From: Syntrophomonadaceae bacterium
Lineage (GTDB): Bacteria; Bacillota_D; Dethiobacteria; DTU022
Length of the DNA: 21,223 nucleotides
Assembly: GCA_003562605.1 (NCBI GenBank)
Contig: PWUG01000251.1
Location: 1-21,223 of the forward strand
Direction of reading: 5' to 3'
The position numbers and the translations under genes are program-made. How positions within the stretch are numbered: position 1 is the first letter of the stretch; each line of letters starts with the position of its first letter. Below the pieces are notes generated by a model that saw nothing but the letters and a program-made list of their open reading frames with translations, had not been told where the DNA came from and did no database searches. Below, piece by piece: positions 7,133 through 14,184 of the stretch.

Positions 7133-7549
7133 ATGGTCGAGGAGAGAAAAGTAAAATTTTTATTAAGCAGGGGAGATTTTTATCATCAAAGAGGCTACTG
7201 GGTTATAGCCAACCTTCTTAGAGATGCCGGACTTGAAGTAATTCTGGGAGGCATTCAAACAATTGAAGAAATCGTAGAATCTGCAATTCAGGAAGACGTA
7301 AGTGTCATTGGGTATCGTATTATGGACGGGTCCCCAAAAGTAATACTACCTAAGCTTCTGGCCAAGATGGAAGAAAGAGGCATAGGTAACGTACCCGTTG
7401 TTGTTGGCGGTATTATTCCCAGAAAAGATGAAGAGATCATTAAAGAATTGGGCGTAAAAGAAGTCTTTCATCCCTTTACTCCCCAGGATGTTATTGTAGA
7501 GCGCTGCAAGACAATAGGAAATGAATACTTAAAGGTTTCTAAAGGATAG
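7133..7549 (+). CDS. B12-binding small subunit of the acyl-CoA mutase
   Basis: 138 residues, the usual size of the separate cobalamin-binding (Rossmann-like) subunit. It has the DAGLEVILGGIQTIEEIVESAIQEDVSVIG block and VVVGGIIPRKDEE (about 89-101), so the fold is clear. The lower-ligand histidine is kept (His18, with Gly21 in HQRG). But the normal DxHxxG motif reads GDFYHQRG: the position two before His is Phe and the only Asp is three before. The SxL motif (LSILSG in relatives) reads YRIMDG, with Arg at the Ser position. The ATG at 7133 has GGGAGG nine bases upstream. It follows the large subunit in the same operon and presumably forms the holoenzyme with it. Base-off/His-on binding is expected from His18, but the Asp-His-base network must be different. 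Confidence 0.88.
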   Translation: MVEERKVKFLLSRGDFYHQRGYWVIANLLRDAGLEVILGGIQTIEEIVESAIQEDVSVIGYRIMDGSPKVILPKLLAKMEERGIGNVPVVVGGIIPRKDEEIIKELGVKEVFHPFTPQDVIVERCKTIGNEYLKVSKG

Positions 7550-7610
7550 GAAAACAACCAGGCCGAATCATATGGAAGTGATCATATTTTAGAAAGAAGG
7601 TGAATGAAAA

Positions 7611-8762
7611 ATGTCGTATCTATTTCAGGAAGAACATGATCTTATCAGAAAATCTATCAGGGGGTTTCTGAATAAAGAATTTTTCCCAAACATAGAACAG
7701 TGGGAGTTATTAGGAGAGCTTCCCCAAAAATACTTTCAAATGTATGCGGAAATGGGTTATTTTGGATTGAAATATCCTGAAGAATATGGTGGAACTGGTC
7801 CTGACCTGGTTGCTGAAACCGTGCTGATAGAAGAGGTCTCTCGTTTGGGTTCGGGAGGACTGGTTGGCTCTTTGGGCTCCCATTCACAATTAGCTTTGCC
7901 GCATATTTTTAATAACGGCACCGAGGAGCAAAAACAAGAATACCTGGTGCCAGGTATCCAAGGGGTAAAAAGGGGTGCCCTTGCCATTACTGAGCCAAAC
8001 GCTGGATCAGATGTAGCATCCATCGAAACAACGGCAGTTAGGGATGGCAACTACTATGTAGTAAACGGTACCAAAACTTTTATTACTGGAGGTCCCAGTG
8101 CTGATTTTATTGTTTTAGCTGTTAAAACTAATAAAACATTAAAGCATCGCGGTATTAGTCTTATTATTGTTGATAAGGGCATGGAAGGTTTTACTGTGAG
8201 CAAAAAACTGGATAAACTTGGATGGCGTTGTTCAGATACCGGAGAGCTATCTTTTATGGATTGTGCTATTCCAGCAAATAATCTCATAGGAGAAGAAAAT
8301 CAAGGTTTCTTTTATATTATGCAGGGTTTTGAATGGGAGCGTTATATTTTAGCTTTATCTTCTGTAATTATGGCTGAAGTAGCTTATGAGCAGTCTCTTA
8401 AATATGTTAAAGAGAGAGTCCAATTTGGACAACTCATTGGTAAGTTTCAAGTCATACAGCATTACTTGGCCGATATGGCAACTAATATTGAAGCAGCAAA
8501 GCGTTTGAATTATTTTGTGTTGGAATGCATGCTTAATGGTGTTGAATGTCGAAAGGAAGCCGCAATGTCTAAACTTTTCGCAGGAGAAATGGCAAAAGCA
8601 GTTGTGGATAAAGCATTACAAATTCATGGTGGTTACGGATATATGATGGAATATCCGGTACAGCGATGGTGGAGAGATGAAAGATTAAGTACGATTGGGG
8701 GCGGTACCTCAGAAATAATGAAAGAAATTATTTCCAGCCAAATTGGTCTTAAAAATATTTAA
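7611..8762 (+). CDS. Acyl-CoA dehydrogenase, isovaleryl/long-chain type base position
   Basis: A 383-residue FAD enzyme making a 2-enoyl-CoA from an acyl-CoA and passing electrons to ETF. Visible parts: N-terminal helical domain; FAD/substrate loop ALAITEPNAGSDVASIETTA (about 123-142); VNGTKTFITGG; VQFGQLIGKFQVIQHYLADM; and LQIHGGYGYMMEYPVQRWWRD. The catalytic base appears to be Glu243 in FEWERYILAL, the position used by isovaleryl-CoA and long-chain dehydrogenases. The short-chain base position near the C-terminus is Gly (IGGGTSEIM). This placement suits branched acyl-CoA substrates, consistent with the mutase next door. The ATG at 7611 follows AGAAGGTGA, 61 bases after the B12 subunit. The stop TAA at 8760-8762 overlaps an unlikely ATG for the next frame. 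Confidence 0.93.
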   Translation: MSYLFQEEHDLIRKSIRGFLNKEFFPNIEQWELLGELPQKYFQMYAEMGYFGLKYPEEYGGTGPDLVAETVLIEEVSRLGSGGLVGSLGSHSQLALPHIFNNGTEEQKQEYLVPGIQGVKRGALAITEPNAGSDVASIETTAVRDGNYYVVNGTKTFITGGPSADFIVLAVKTNKTLKHRGISLIIVDKGMEGFTVSKKLDKLGWRCSDTGELSFMDCAIPANNLIGEENQGFFYIMQGFEWERYILALSSVIMAEVAYEQSLKYVKERVQFGQLIGKFQVIQHYLADMATNIEAAKRLNYFVLECMLNGVECRKEAAMSKLFAGEMAKAVVDKALQIHGGYGYMMEYPVQRWWRDERLSTIGGGTSEIMKEIISSQIGLKNI

Positions 8763-8878
8763 TGCGAGATGGGGTTTCCGCATCCAAGTATCAGCTCCGG
8801 ATGCTCTTCAAGTGTTTGCACCCCAGTTGTGACTTGCAAGAGCCGATATCGATAATAATACTACTTATTAAGGAGGGC

Positions 8879-9352
8879 ATGTCTTTGAGTTTAGAAAAAT
8901 ACTCGGAAGCTATTATTTACGAGGGACGTATTCGGATGCCATACAACTGGTCTGTAGGTAAGACGGGCAGTTATTTTTTTCACGAGTTGCGCTACAACAC
9001 CCGAATTTGGGGTACTAAGTGCGAAAAATGCACTGTGGTTTTTATGCCCCCGCGAAAAAGCTGTCCTCGCTGCTTGGAGCCCCGCACAACATGGATTCAG
9101 CTTTCCCCAGAGGGGACCCTGATTACCCACACGGTGATACGCTACCCGGTAGAGGCTATCCACCCGGTAGAGGTTCCCTATGCCTGCGGGGTGATCTTGT
9201 TGGATGGAGCTGATACTGGATTTGTGCACCTCTTAGGAGAGGTAATTTTTGATGAAATCAGAGAAGGTATGCGCGTTGAAGCTGTTTTTAGAGAAAAAGA
9301 AAAACGTCAGGGGAATATCCTAGACATCAACTACTTTAGACCTGCAAAGTAA
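8879..9352 (+). CDS. DUF35-type zinc ribbon / OB-fold acyl-CoA-associated protein (copy 1)
   Basis: 157 residues. DUF35 proteins bind thiolase-superfamily enzymes as partner subunits and contact the CoA part of the substrate; examples are BbsA with BbsB in toluene breakdown, ChsH2 with Ltp2 in steroid side-chain aldol cleavage, and the archaeal thiolase/HMG-CoA synthase complex. Here the N-terminal region YNWSVGKTGSYFFHEL precedes a rubredoxin-like knuckle CEKCTVVFMPPRKSCPRC (zinc ligands Cys48, 51, 62, 65). An OB-fold half follows (GTLITHTVIRYPV, VPYACGVILLDGADTGFVHL, RVEAVFREKEKRQG). The frame is open back to an ATG at 8762 overlapping the previous stop, but AAGGAGG at 8870-8876 and alignment with copy 2 favour ATG 8879; TTG 8885 would have better spacing. 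It lies 24 bases before the first thiolase-like gene, its likely partner. Confidence 0.9.
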   Translation: MSLSLEKYSEAIIYEGRIRMPYNWSVGKTGSYFFHELRYNTRIWGTKCEKCTVVFMPPRKSCPRCLEPRTTWIQLSPEGTLITHTVIRYPVEAIHPVEVPYACGVILLDGADTGFVHLLGEVIFDEIREGMRVEAVFREKEKRQGNILDINYFRPAK

Positions 9353-9376
9353 TAATTAATTCAAGGAGGTGCAAAG

Positions 9377-10525
9377 ATGCTTGATGTAGCAATTATTGGC
9401 TTGGGACAGACCTCTTACGAGGCTGAAAAGAAACACGAAAACTTTTCTGAAATGGTTTACGAAGCGGTGAACCTTGCTTTAGAGGATGCCGGAATGAACA
9501 TAAACGATATTGATAATGTAGTCTCTGTTTCTAACGATTTTTTTGATGGGAGAACCATATCCTGCATGGCCGTTATGGATGCCAGTGGGGCGTCCTATAA
9601 AGACGGAAAAAATGTTTCCACAGTGGAGGGCGATGGAACCTTTGGTGCTTTTTATGGATTGATGCGCATTTTAGCAGGGGTCTATAAAACAACCCTGGTA
9701 GTGGTTCATAGTAAAGGCTCTGAAGCCAATCAGTCCCTGATTTATAACTCCATGTTTGACTACATTTATACCAAGCAAATTGGGCTTGACCACATCAGTT
9801 CTGCTGCCCTACAGGCCAGGCGATATATGAACCGATACGGACTCTGCGAGGAAGACTTCGCCAGGGTCGCTGTAAAAAACTTGAGCAATGCTCAAAATAA
9901 TCCAAATGCACATCGCAAGGGTAGTTACACGGTAGAGGATGTTATGTTATCCAAGATGCTTGCTGACCCTATTAAGGAACTGGATACGGCACCTGTTTCA
10001 GACGGTGCGGCTGCCATAATTATAGGCCACAAATTTGTTGCCGAAAAACTTGGGAAAAAGCCTGTTTGGGTAAAAGGCGTGGCACACTGCTGTGACGCCT
10101 TCCAACTTGGAGACCGTGACCTTTCTGATGCCAATGCCCTGACGGATGCTTCTCAAAGGGCCTTTGACATGGCCGGAATTGAAAAGCCCTTTAAGGAAAT
10201 TGATGTTGTTGAACTTTACGACCAGTTTTCTTTTCAAGAACTGCTTTTTTTAGAGGCTATGGGATTTTGCCAGCGAGGCGAGGCCAAAACCCTGCTTCAA
10301 GAGGGAGTAACATCCATGTCCGGCGCGCTGCCGGTGAACCCTTCAGGCGGCTGTCTTGGCGCACACCCGGTACTGGTTGCCGGCATGGCCCGTCTTATCG
10401 AGGCTGTCCTGCAGGTGCGGGGAGAAGCCGGGCAGCGCCAGGTTCCCGGGGTGAAAAACGCATTAGCGCATGGAGTAAATGGTCCTTGCGGCCAATCCCA
10501 CTGTGTTTTTATTGTTGGGGAATAA
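9377..10525 (+). CDS. Thiolase-like protein of the SCP2/lipid-transfer type lacking the nucleophilic Cys (copy 1)
   Basis: A 382-residue member of the thiolase superfamily (SCPx/Ltp branch): MLDVAIIGLGQT, EAVNLALEDAGMNINDID, QARRYMNRYGLCEEDFARVA, DTAPVSDGAAAIII, EIDVVELYDQFSFQELLFLEAMG and NPSGGCLGAHP. In true thiolases the loop near residue 84 holds the acyl-accepting cysteine (ACASGG). Here it reads VEGDGTFG and there is no Cys anywhere between residues 64 and 155. The HDAF histidine of SCP2-type thiolases is Tyr281 (LYDQF). Cys371 and Cys376 remain near the C-terminus. A tyrosine-rich, Cys-less site is known from Ltp2-type retro-aldolases working with DUF35 partners, so aldol cleavage is a serious alternative to thiolysis. 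AAGGAGGT lies 6 bases before the ATG. The paralogue follows 20 bases later. Confidence 0.9.
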   Translation: MLDVAIIGLGQTSYEAEKKHENFSEMVYEAVNLALEDAGMNINDIDNVVSVSNDFFDGRTISCMAVMDASGASYKDGKNVSTVEGDGTFGAFYGLMRILAGVYKTTLVVVHSKGSEANQSLIYNSMFDYIYTKQIGLDHISSAALQARRYMNRYGLCEEDFARVAVKNLSNAQNNPNAHRKGSYTVEDVMLSKMLADPIKELDTAPVSDGAAAIIIGHKFVAEKLGKKPVWVKGVAHCCDAFQLGDRDLSDANALTDASQRAFDMAGIEKPFKEIDVVELYDQFSFQELLFLEAMGFCQRGEAKTLLQEGVTSMSGALPVNPSGGCLGAHPVLVAGMARLIEAVLQVRGEAGQRQVPGVKNALAHGVNGPCGQSHCVFIVGE

Positions 10526-10545
10526 GAGAAAGGAGGCAATGAACT

Positions 10546-11700
10546 ATGGCACAGCGCGTTGCAGTTATTGGCTTTGGACAGACCTATCACCGAAGCCGCA
10601 GGGAGGACGTCAATGGAGTAGAGCTTATAAACGAAGCGGTGCAAGCCGCCCTGGAAGATTCCGGGCTGAACATAAAAGATATTGATGCTATCATTATCGG
10701 CAACATGGACCATTTTGAAAGTGTGAATTATGTTGATACCTGGAGTGTGGATGGTACCGGGGGGTTCATGAAACCGGTGATGAAGCTTACTACCGGCGGA
10801 ACCACGGGAAGTACAATTGGTATCGGCGGTTATTTTACCGCTGCATCCGGTCTTTTCGACGTGGTGGCCGTGGTCGGCTGGGAAAAAAACTCCGAATCGG
10901 ATACCACAGGGGCCATCATCACCTGCAGTGATCCCATATTTGAACGTTTCTGCTGGGCAGGCGCCTTGCCCGCACTGGCCGTGGAAGCTTCTGTCTACAT
11001 GAAAAAGTACGGTATTACAGAAAAAGATGCTGCCCGGGTAGCAGTAAGAGATAGGCGTCATGCTATGAATAATCCCTATGCCCACCTGCGCAAGGAAGTA
11101 TCTATCGAGGAAGTGTTAGATTCACCCATGTTATCTTACCCGGTAAAACTACTGGACATCTGTCCCCGTACTGATGGAGCCGCCTGCGTCATCTTTGCTG
11201 GAGAACGTAAAGCCAGGAAGCTATCACCAAATCCCGCCTGGGTATGGGGTACTTCCATTAGGCACAGCTATTCCTCTTTTGGGGATATTGATTACGAAAC
11301 CATGCCAACCATGGAAGCTGCTTGTAAGGAGATCTACAGCAGTTTCGGCATAAATGAACCTTTGAAGGAACTTGACGTTGTGGAGCTTTACCAACCTTAT
11401 ACATTTGCAGGACTTAAGTGGATCGAATCTATGGGTATCTGCTCGCCGGGAGAAGCTCCACAACTGGTCTGGGACGGGGAGACAGATATGGGTGGAGAAC
11501 TGCCCTTTAACCCGTCTGGTGGAGTTCTCGCTACCAATTGCATTGGGGCTACCGGCCTTTTACGGATAGGAGAAGCGGCGCTGCAGATCCAGGGTAGGGC
11601 TGGTGATATGCAGGTAGAAGGTGCTGAACGGGCCATGACCACCGGATTCGGTGGGGCTTTCTGGTCAGATATCATGTTGTTAGGAAAAAACCCTTGGTAG
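10546..11700 (+). CDS. Thiolase-like protein of the SCP2/lipid-transfer type lacking the nucleophilic Cys (copy 2)
   Basis: A 384-residue paralogue of the preceding protein, sharing its opening (VAVIGFGQT), VYMKKYGITEKDAARVAVRD, ELDVVELYQPYTFAGLKWIESMG and FNPSGGVLATN. The nucleophile loop is TTGGTTGSTIG (about 82-92): Gly or Thr where Cys is expected, and no Cys between residues 1 and 126. The SCP2 histidine is again Tyr (Tyr282). The C-terminal loop GFGGAFWSDIM also lacks the second catalytic cysteine that copy 1 may keep. The two copies differ clearly, so a heterodimer or two successive steps are both possible. AAAGGAGG stands at 10529-10536; an out-of-frame ATG at 10539 is ignored. It is followed 18 bases later by DUF35 copy 2, giving the order DUF35, thiolase, thiolase, DUF35. 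Confidence 0.9.
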   Translation: MAQRVAVIGFGQTYHRSRREDVNGVELINEAVQAALEDSGLNIKDIDAIIIGNMDHFESVNYVDTWSVDGTGGFMKPVMKLTTGGTTGSTIGIGGYFTAASGLFDVVAVVGWEKNSESDTTGAIITCSDPIFERFCWAGALPALAVEASVYMKKYGITEKDAARVAVRDRRHAMNNPYAHLRKEVSIEEVLDSPMLSYPVKLLDICPRTDGAACVIFAGERKARKLSPNPAWVWGTSIRHSYSSFGDIDYETMPTMEAACKEIYSSFGINEPLKELDVVELYQPYTFAGLKWIESMGICSPGEAPQLVWDGETDMGGELPFNPSGGVLATNCIGATGLLRIGEAALQIQGRAGDMQVEGAERAMTTGFGGAFWSDIMLLGKNPW

Positions 11701-11718
11701 AAAAGGAGGAAAGAACTA

Positions 11719-12189
11719 ATGACGAAATTTGAACTGTTAAGCTATAAGCAAACGCTAGAAATTCCCTATAAATGGTCTGTGGGATACATGGGAAGCAAGT
11801 TCCTGGTTGGCATCCGGGATGAGGGAAAATTCTTCGGTCACAAATGCTCTTCCTGTGGAAATGTTTATATTCCCCCGCGCGTGGTTTGTGGTCCGTGCTT
11901 TGTTCAACCCGACCGGTGGGTGGAGCTGCAAGATACTGGAACCTTAACGGGTTATTCTGTTATAAACTACCCCTTTATTGATCCGGAAACAGGGGAATGG
12001 CGCCCAGTGCCCTATACCTATGGATACATTAAACTGGATGGCGGAGCGACCAGTCAACTAGGGCACTTCATTAATGAAGTGGATTCAGCTAAGCTTTATG
12101 CTGGCTTACGAGTTCAGGCTGTTTTTAGGGATAAAAGCGAACGTATCGGCAGCCTGAAACATGATGTAATTCACTTTAAGATTATTTAG
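11719..12189 (+). CDS. DUF35-type zinc ribbon / OB-fold protein (copy 2)
   Basis: 156 residues and clearly paralogous to copy 1: IPYKWSVGYMGSKF matches MPYNWSVGKTGSYF. The knuckle CSSCGNVYIPPRVVCGPC supplies Cys43, 46, 57 and 60. The OB-fold half follows (GTLTGYSVINYPFIDPETG, VPYTYGYIKLDGGATSQLGH, RVQAVFRDKSERIGSLKHDV). Presumed role: CoA-binding partner subunit of the adjacent thiolase-like protein. ATG 11719 follows AAAAGGAGG. The shared N-terminal PYxWSVGxxGSxF element, placed before the zinc ribbon, is a notable feature of both copies and may be the partner-binding segment. Confidence 0.9.
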   Translation: MTKFELLSYKQTLEIPYKWSVGYMGSKFLVGIRDEGKFFGHKCSSCGNVYIPPRVVCGPCFVQPDRWVELQDTGTLTGYSVINYPFIDPETGEWRPVPYTYGYIKLDGGATSQLGHFINEVDSAKLYAGLRVQAVFRDKSERIGSLKHDVIHFKII

Positions 12190-12387
12190 CACTACAACCT
12201 TTTCAGGTAAATAAGATTAAAAAAGCATTTTTTTGATGAACAAAAACAGAAGAAAAGTTCCAAGTTTTGAGTATCCCAAAAAGCTGATTTCACATCAAAT
12301 TGAGGAATATAACTATTCTGATGATGCTGTAAAGAGCTGAAATAGAATCCATGGATTGGTTTGAATATTACCTGAGGAGGAATCCAG

Positions 12388-13311
12388 ATGAATAACAAAG
12401 TCATTATCACCGCTGCCATTACTGGCGCCATCCATGTTCCCACCATGTCCCCATATCTACCGATTACCCCTGAGCAAATCATTGACGAAGCTGTTAAGGC
12501 ACACGATGCGGGGGCCGCAGTGGTACACATCCACGCCAGGAACCCCAAAGACGGGAGACCTTCAGCGGATCTAGAGCTGTATCGGATAATTCTGGAAGGC
12601 ATCAAAAAACGATGTGATGTTGTGGTCTGCGTTACCACAGGGGGTGGGGCAGGTATGAGCCTGGAAGAGCGCATCGCTGCTGTGAGGGAATTCAAGCCAG
12701 AACTGGCTTCTTTTAACATGGGTTCGATTAATTTTGCGCTGTATCCTATTGCCCAGAAGATCGAAAAGTTCAACTATCCCTGGGAGAAAGAATACCTTGA
12801 GTTTACAGAGGATTTTGCTTTCAACAACACGTTTAAGGCATTGAAATATTTCTGTCAAACCATGAACGAAAACGGAACATTGCCTGAGTTGGAAGTATAC
12901 GATGTGGGCATGATCAACAATACCGCTCAGCTTATCAATGAAGGCATTTTGAAGACACCCGTTTATATCCAATTTGTTATGGGCATCCTTGGAGGTATTC
13001 CTGCGGGTGTGGACAACTTATTGTTTATGCACAATACGGCCAGGCAGTTGCTCCCCGCCTTTCATTGGTCTGTTTGTGCAGCAGGACGCAACCAGTTTCC
13101 CATGGGAACTACGGGAATGGTGCTGGGAGGCAATATGCGGGTAGGGTTGGAAGACAGTGTATACATCAGCCGGGGAACACTGGCTAAGAGCAATGCTGAG
13201 CAGGTAGCCAAGGCCTCCCGAATTGCCAAAGAGTTGGGCCTTGAAGCAGCAGCACCCGATGACGCTCGCAAGGTTTTGGGATTAAAAGGTTTGGATAAGG
13301 TGAATTATTAA
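12388..13311 (+). CDS. Beta-keto acid cleavage enzyme (BKACE, DUF849 family)
   Basis: 307 residues. Family members (Kce and relatives) use zinc to transfer an acetyl unit: a beta-keto acid plus acetyl-CoA gives acetoacetate plus a new acyl-CoA. Zinc ligands are visible as His47 and His49 (VVHIHAR) and Glu255 in RVGLEDS, with Arg251 and Asp256 in the spacing known for Kce (Arg226, Glu230, Asp231). The opening ITAAITGAIHVPTMSPYLPITP and PELEVYDVGM are also typical. The keto-acid substrate cannot be assigned. Start ATG 12388 has GAGGAGG eight bases upstream. It lies 198 bases after DUF35 copy 2. That gap holds only AT-rich sequence, including an A6-GCA-T7 run at 12219-12234 too weak to call a terminator, and I see no promoter, so it is probably the last gene of the operon. 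Confidence 0.92.
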   Translation: MNNKVIITAAITGAIHVPTMSPYLPITPEQIIDEAVKAHDAGAAVVHIHARNPKDGRPSADLELYRIILEGIKKRCDVVVCVTTGGGAGMSLEERIAAVREFKPELASFNMGSINFALYPIAQKIEKFNYPWEKEYLEFTEDFAFNNTFKALKYFCQTMNENGTLPELEVYDVGMINNTAQLINEGILKTPVYIQFVMGILGGIPAGVDNLLFMHNTARQLLPAFHWSVCAAGRNQFPMGTTGMVLGGNMRVGLEDSVYISRGTLAKSNAEQVAKASRIAKELGLEAAAPDDARKVLGLKGLDKVNY

Positions 13312-13441
13312 TTTGGACAACCCGGCATAAGTTTGAGAACACTCCGATTTGCCTGCACTCACTTCCTAACCGGGGAGTTTGTAAATTTCGTCTGGGGACA
13401 TTGTGGTGCTGTAGCCAAACGCACTTGGCCAACGAAGGTCA

Positions 13442-13482
13442 TCGTGCCAGGCGACCGAAAGGTCATCGGTTGCCTGGCACGA
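13442..13482. repeat. Strong GC-rich inverted repeat between convergent genes
   Basis: TCGTGCCAGGC (13442-13452) pairs with GCCTGGCACGA (13472-13482), continued inward by one G-T pair, ACC/GGT and G/C: 16 bp with a 9-base loop. It lies between the end of the BKACE gene and the end of the cobalamin adenosyltransferase gene, so it could stop both transcripts, but no T run flanks it. The short block GGTCATCG also occurs twice, near 13437 and 13461. The surrounding 235 bases are more GC-rich than the neighbouring gaps and carry no convincing gene; a dispersed repeat element is possible. Confidence 0.6.
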
Positions 13483-13546
13483 CCAGGACGGGAGTTCAGC
13501 CGGGAAGTCTACCTGATGACCCCGAGAGAACTTAACGCGTACCACA

Positions 13547-14071
13547 CTAAAATTCGATGCCTTTTCTTGCCGGGATTCCTTTATCAAAATGGTGTTTTAT
13601 GTCTTTTACTTCGCTCACCATGTCAGCAAGTTCGATTATTTCTAACGGTGCGTTGCGACCGGTCAAAACGACATTTACTTCAGAATGTTTATTTTCCAAA
13701 AGATCTAAAACGTCCTTTAAAGGTACCAGGTTAAAATCCACCACATTATTCATTTCATCCAGAACAACCAGATCATACGTGCCGCTTGTCAAGGCTTCCT
13801 TTGCTTTCCGAAATCCTTTACGCGCAAGTTCAATATCTTCTTTGTCCGGGTTGTCTTTGTCCACAAATTTTTCTCTTCCCGCTTTTATTACTTCAAAGCC
13901 AGGCAGGAAAGCAGCTGCTTTTGCCTCTCCGTATTTCCATCCTTTCATAAAGTTAATTATTAATACTTTTTCACCATGTCCTGCAGCACGAAAAGCTAAT
14001 CCTAAGGCAGCAGTGGTTTTGCCTTTTCCGTTTCCAGTATATACCATAATGAGCCCGTTTTTGTTTTTCAT
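13547..14071 (-). CDS. cobO: Corrinoid adenosyltransferase, CobA/CobO/BtuR type
   Basis: 174 residues. It transfers the adenosyl group of ATP to cob(I)alamin or cobyrinic acid diamide, making the coenzyme form used by B12 mutases. Family marks: P-loop VYTGNGKGKTTAALGLAFRA (about 9-28), GEAKAA, Walker-B-like YDLVVLDEMNN, TGRNAP and the C-terminal PARKGIEF. The frame runs back to a GTG at 14083, but AAGGAG lies directly beside that codon, so the ATG at 14071, eleven bases from the ribosome site, is preferred. It is 113 bases downstream of the acyl-CoA ligase on the same strand and convergent with the mutase operon. Its location suggests local supply of adenosylcobalamin for the mutase at 5392-7549, or repair of corrinoid for the methyltransferase cluster. 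Confidence 0.92.
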   Translation of the reverse strand: MKNKNGLIMVYTGNGKGKTTAALGLAFRAAGHGEKVLIINFMKGWKYGEAKAAAFLPGFEVIKAGREKFVDKDNPDKEDIELARKGFRKAKEALTSGTYDLVVLDEMNNVVDFNLVPLKDVLDLLENKHSEVNVVLTGRNAPLEIIELADMVSEVKDIKHHFDKGIPARKGIEF

Positions 14072-14184
14072 TATTATGACCACTCCTTGTTGTATTACAA
14101 AATGCCCTGTACCGAAGAACCCAAGTGAAGCGATGAAAGCTGTCCCCTGCTTCGCACTAAAAGCAGAATATCTAACTAAAAAGA

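Noticed and set aside
8762..8878. N-terminal extension of the first DUF35 protein from the ATG overlapping the previous stop
   Set aside because: The extension is not matched in the second DUF35 copy, and AAGGAGG just before 8879 marks a better start.
10297..11085. 262-codon open frame on the minus strand across the two thiolase-like genes
   Set aside because: It lies opposite two well-supported genes and its composition (Cys, His and Ser rich) is that of an antisense shadow.
12219..12234. A6-GCA-T7 run as terminator between DUF35 copy 2 and the BKACE gene
   Set aside because: The stem would be only A-T pairs with a three-base loop, too weak for a terminator.
13333..13734. 133-codon plus-strand frame covering the palindrome and the end of the adenosyltransferase gene
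   Set aside because: No ribosome site, and its second half is antisense to a clear gene; the first half looks like repeat sequence rather than a protein.
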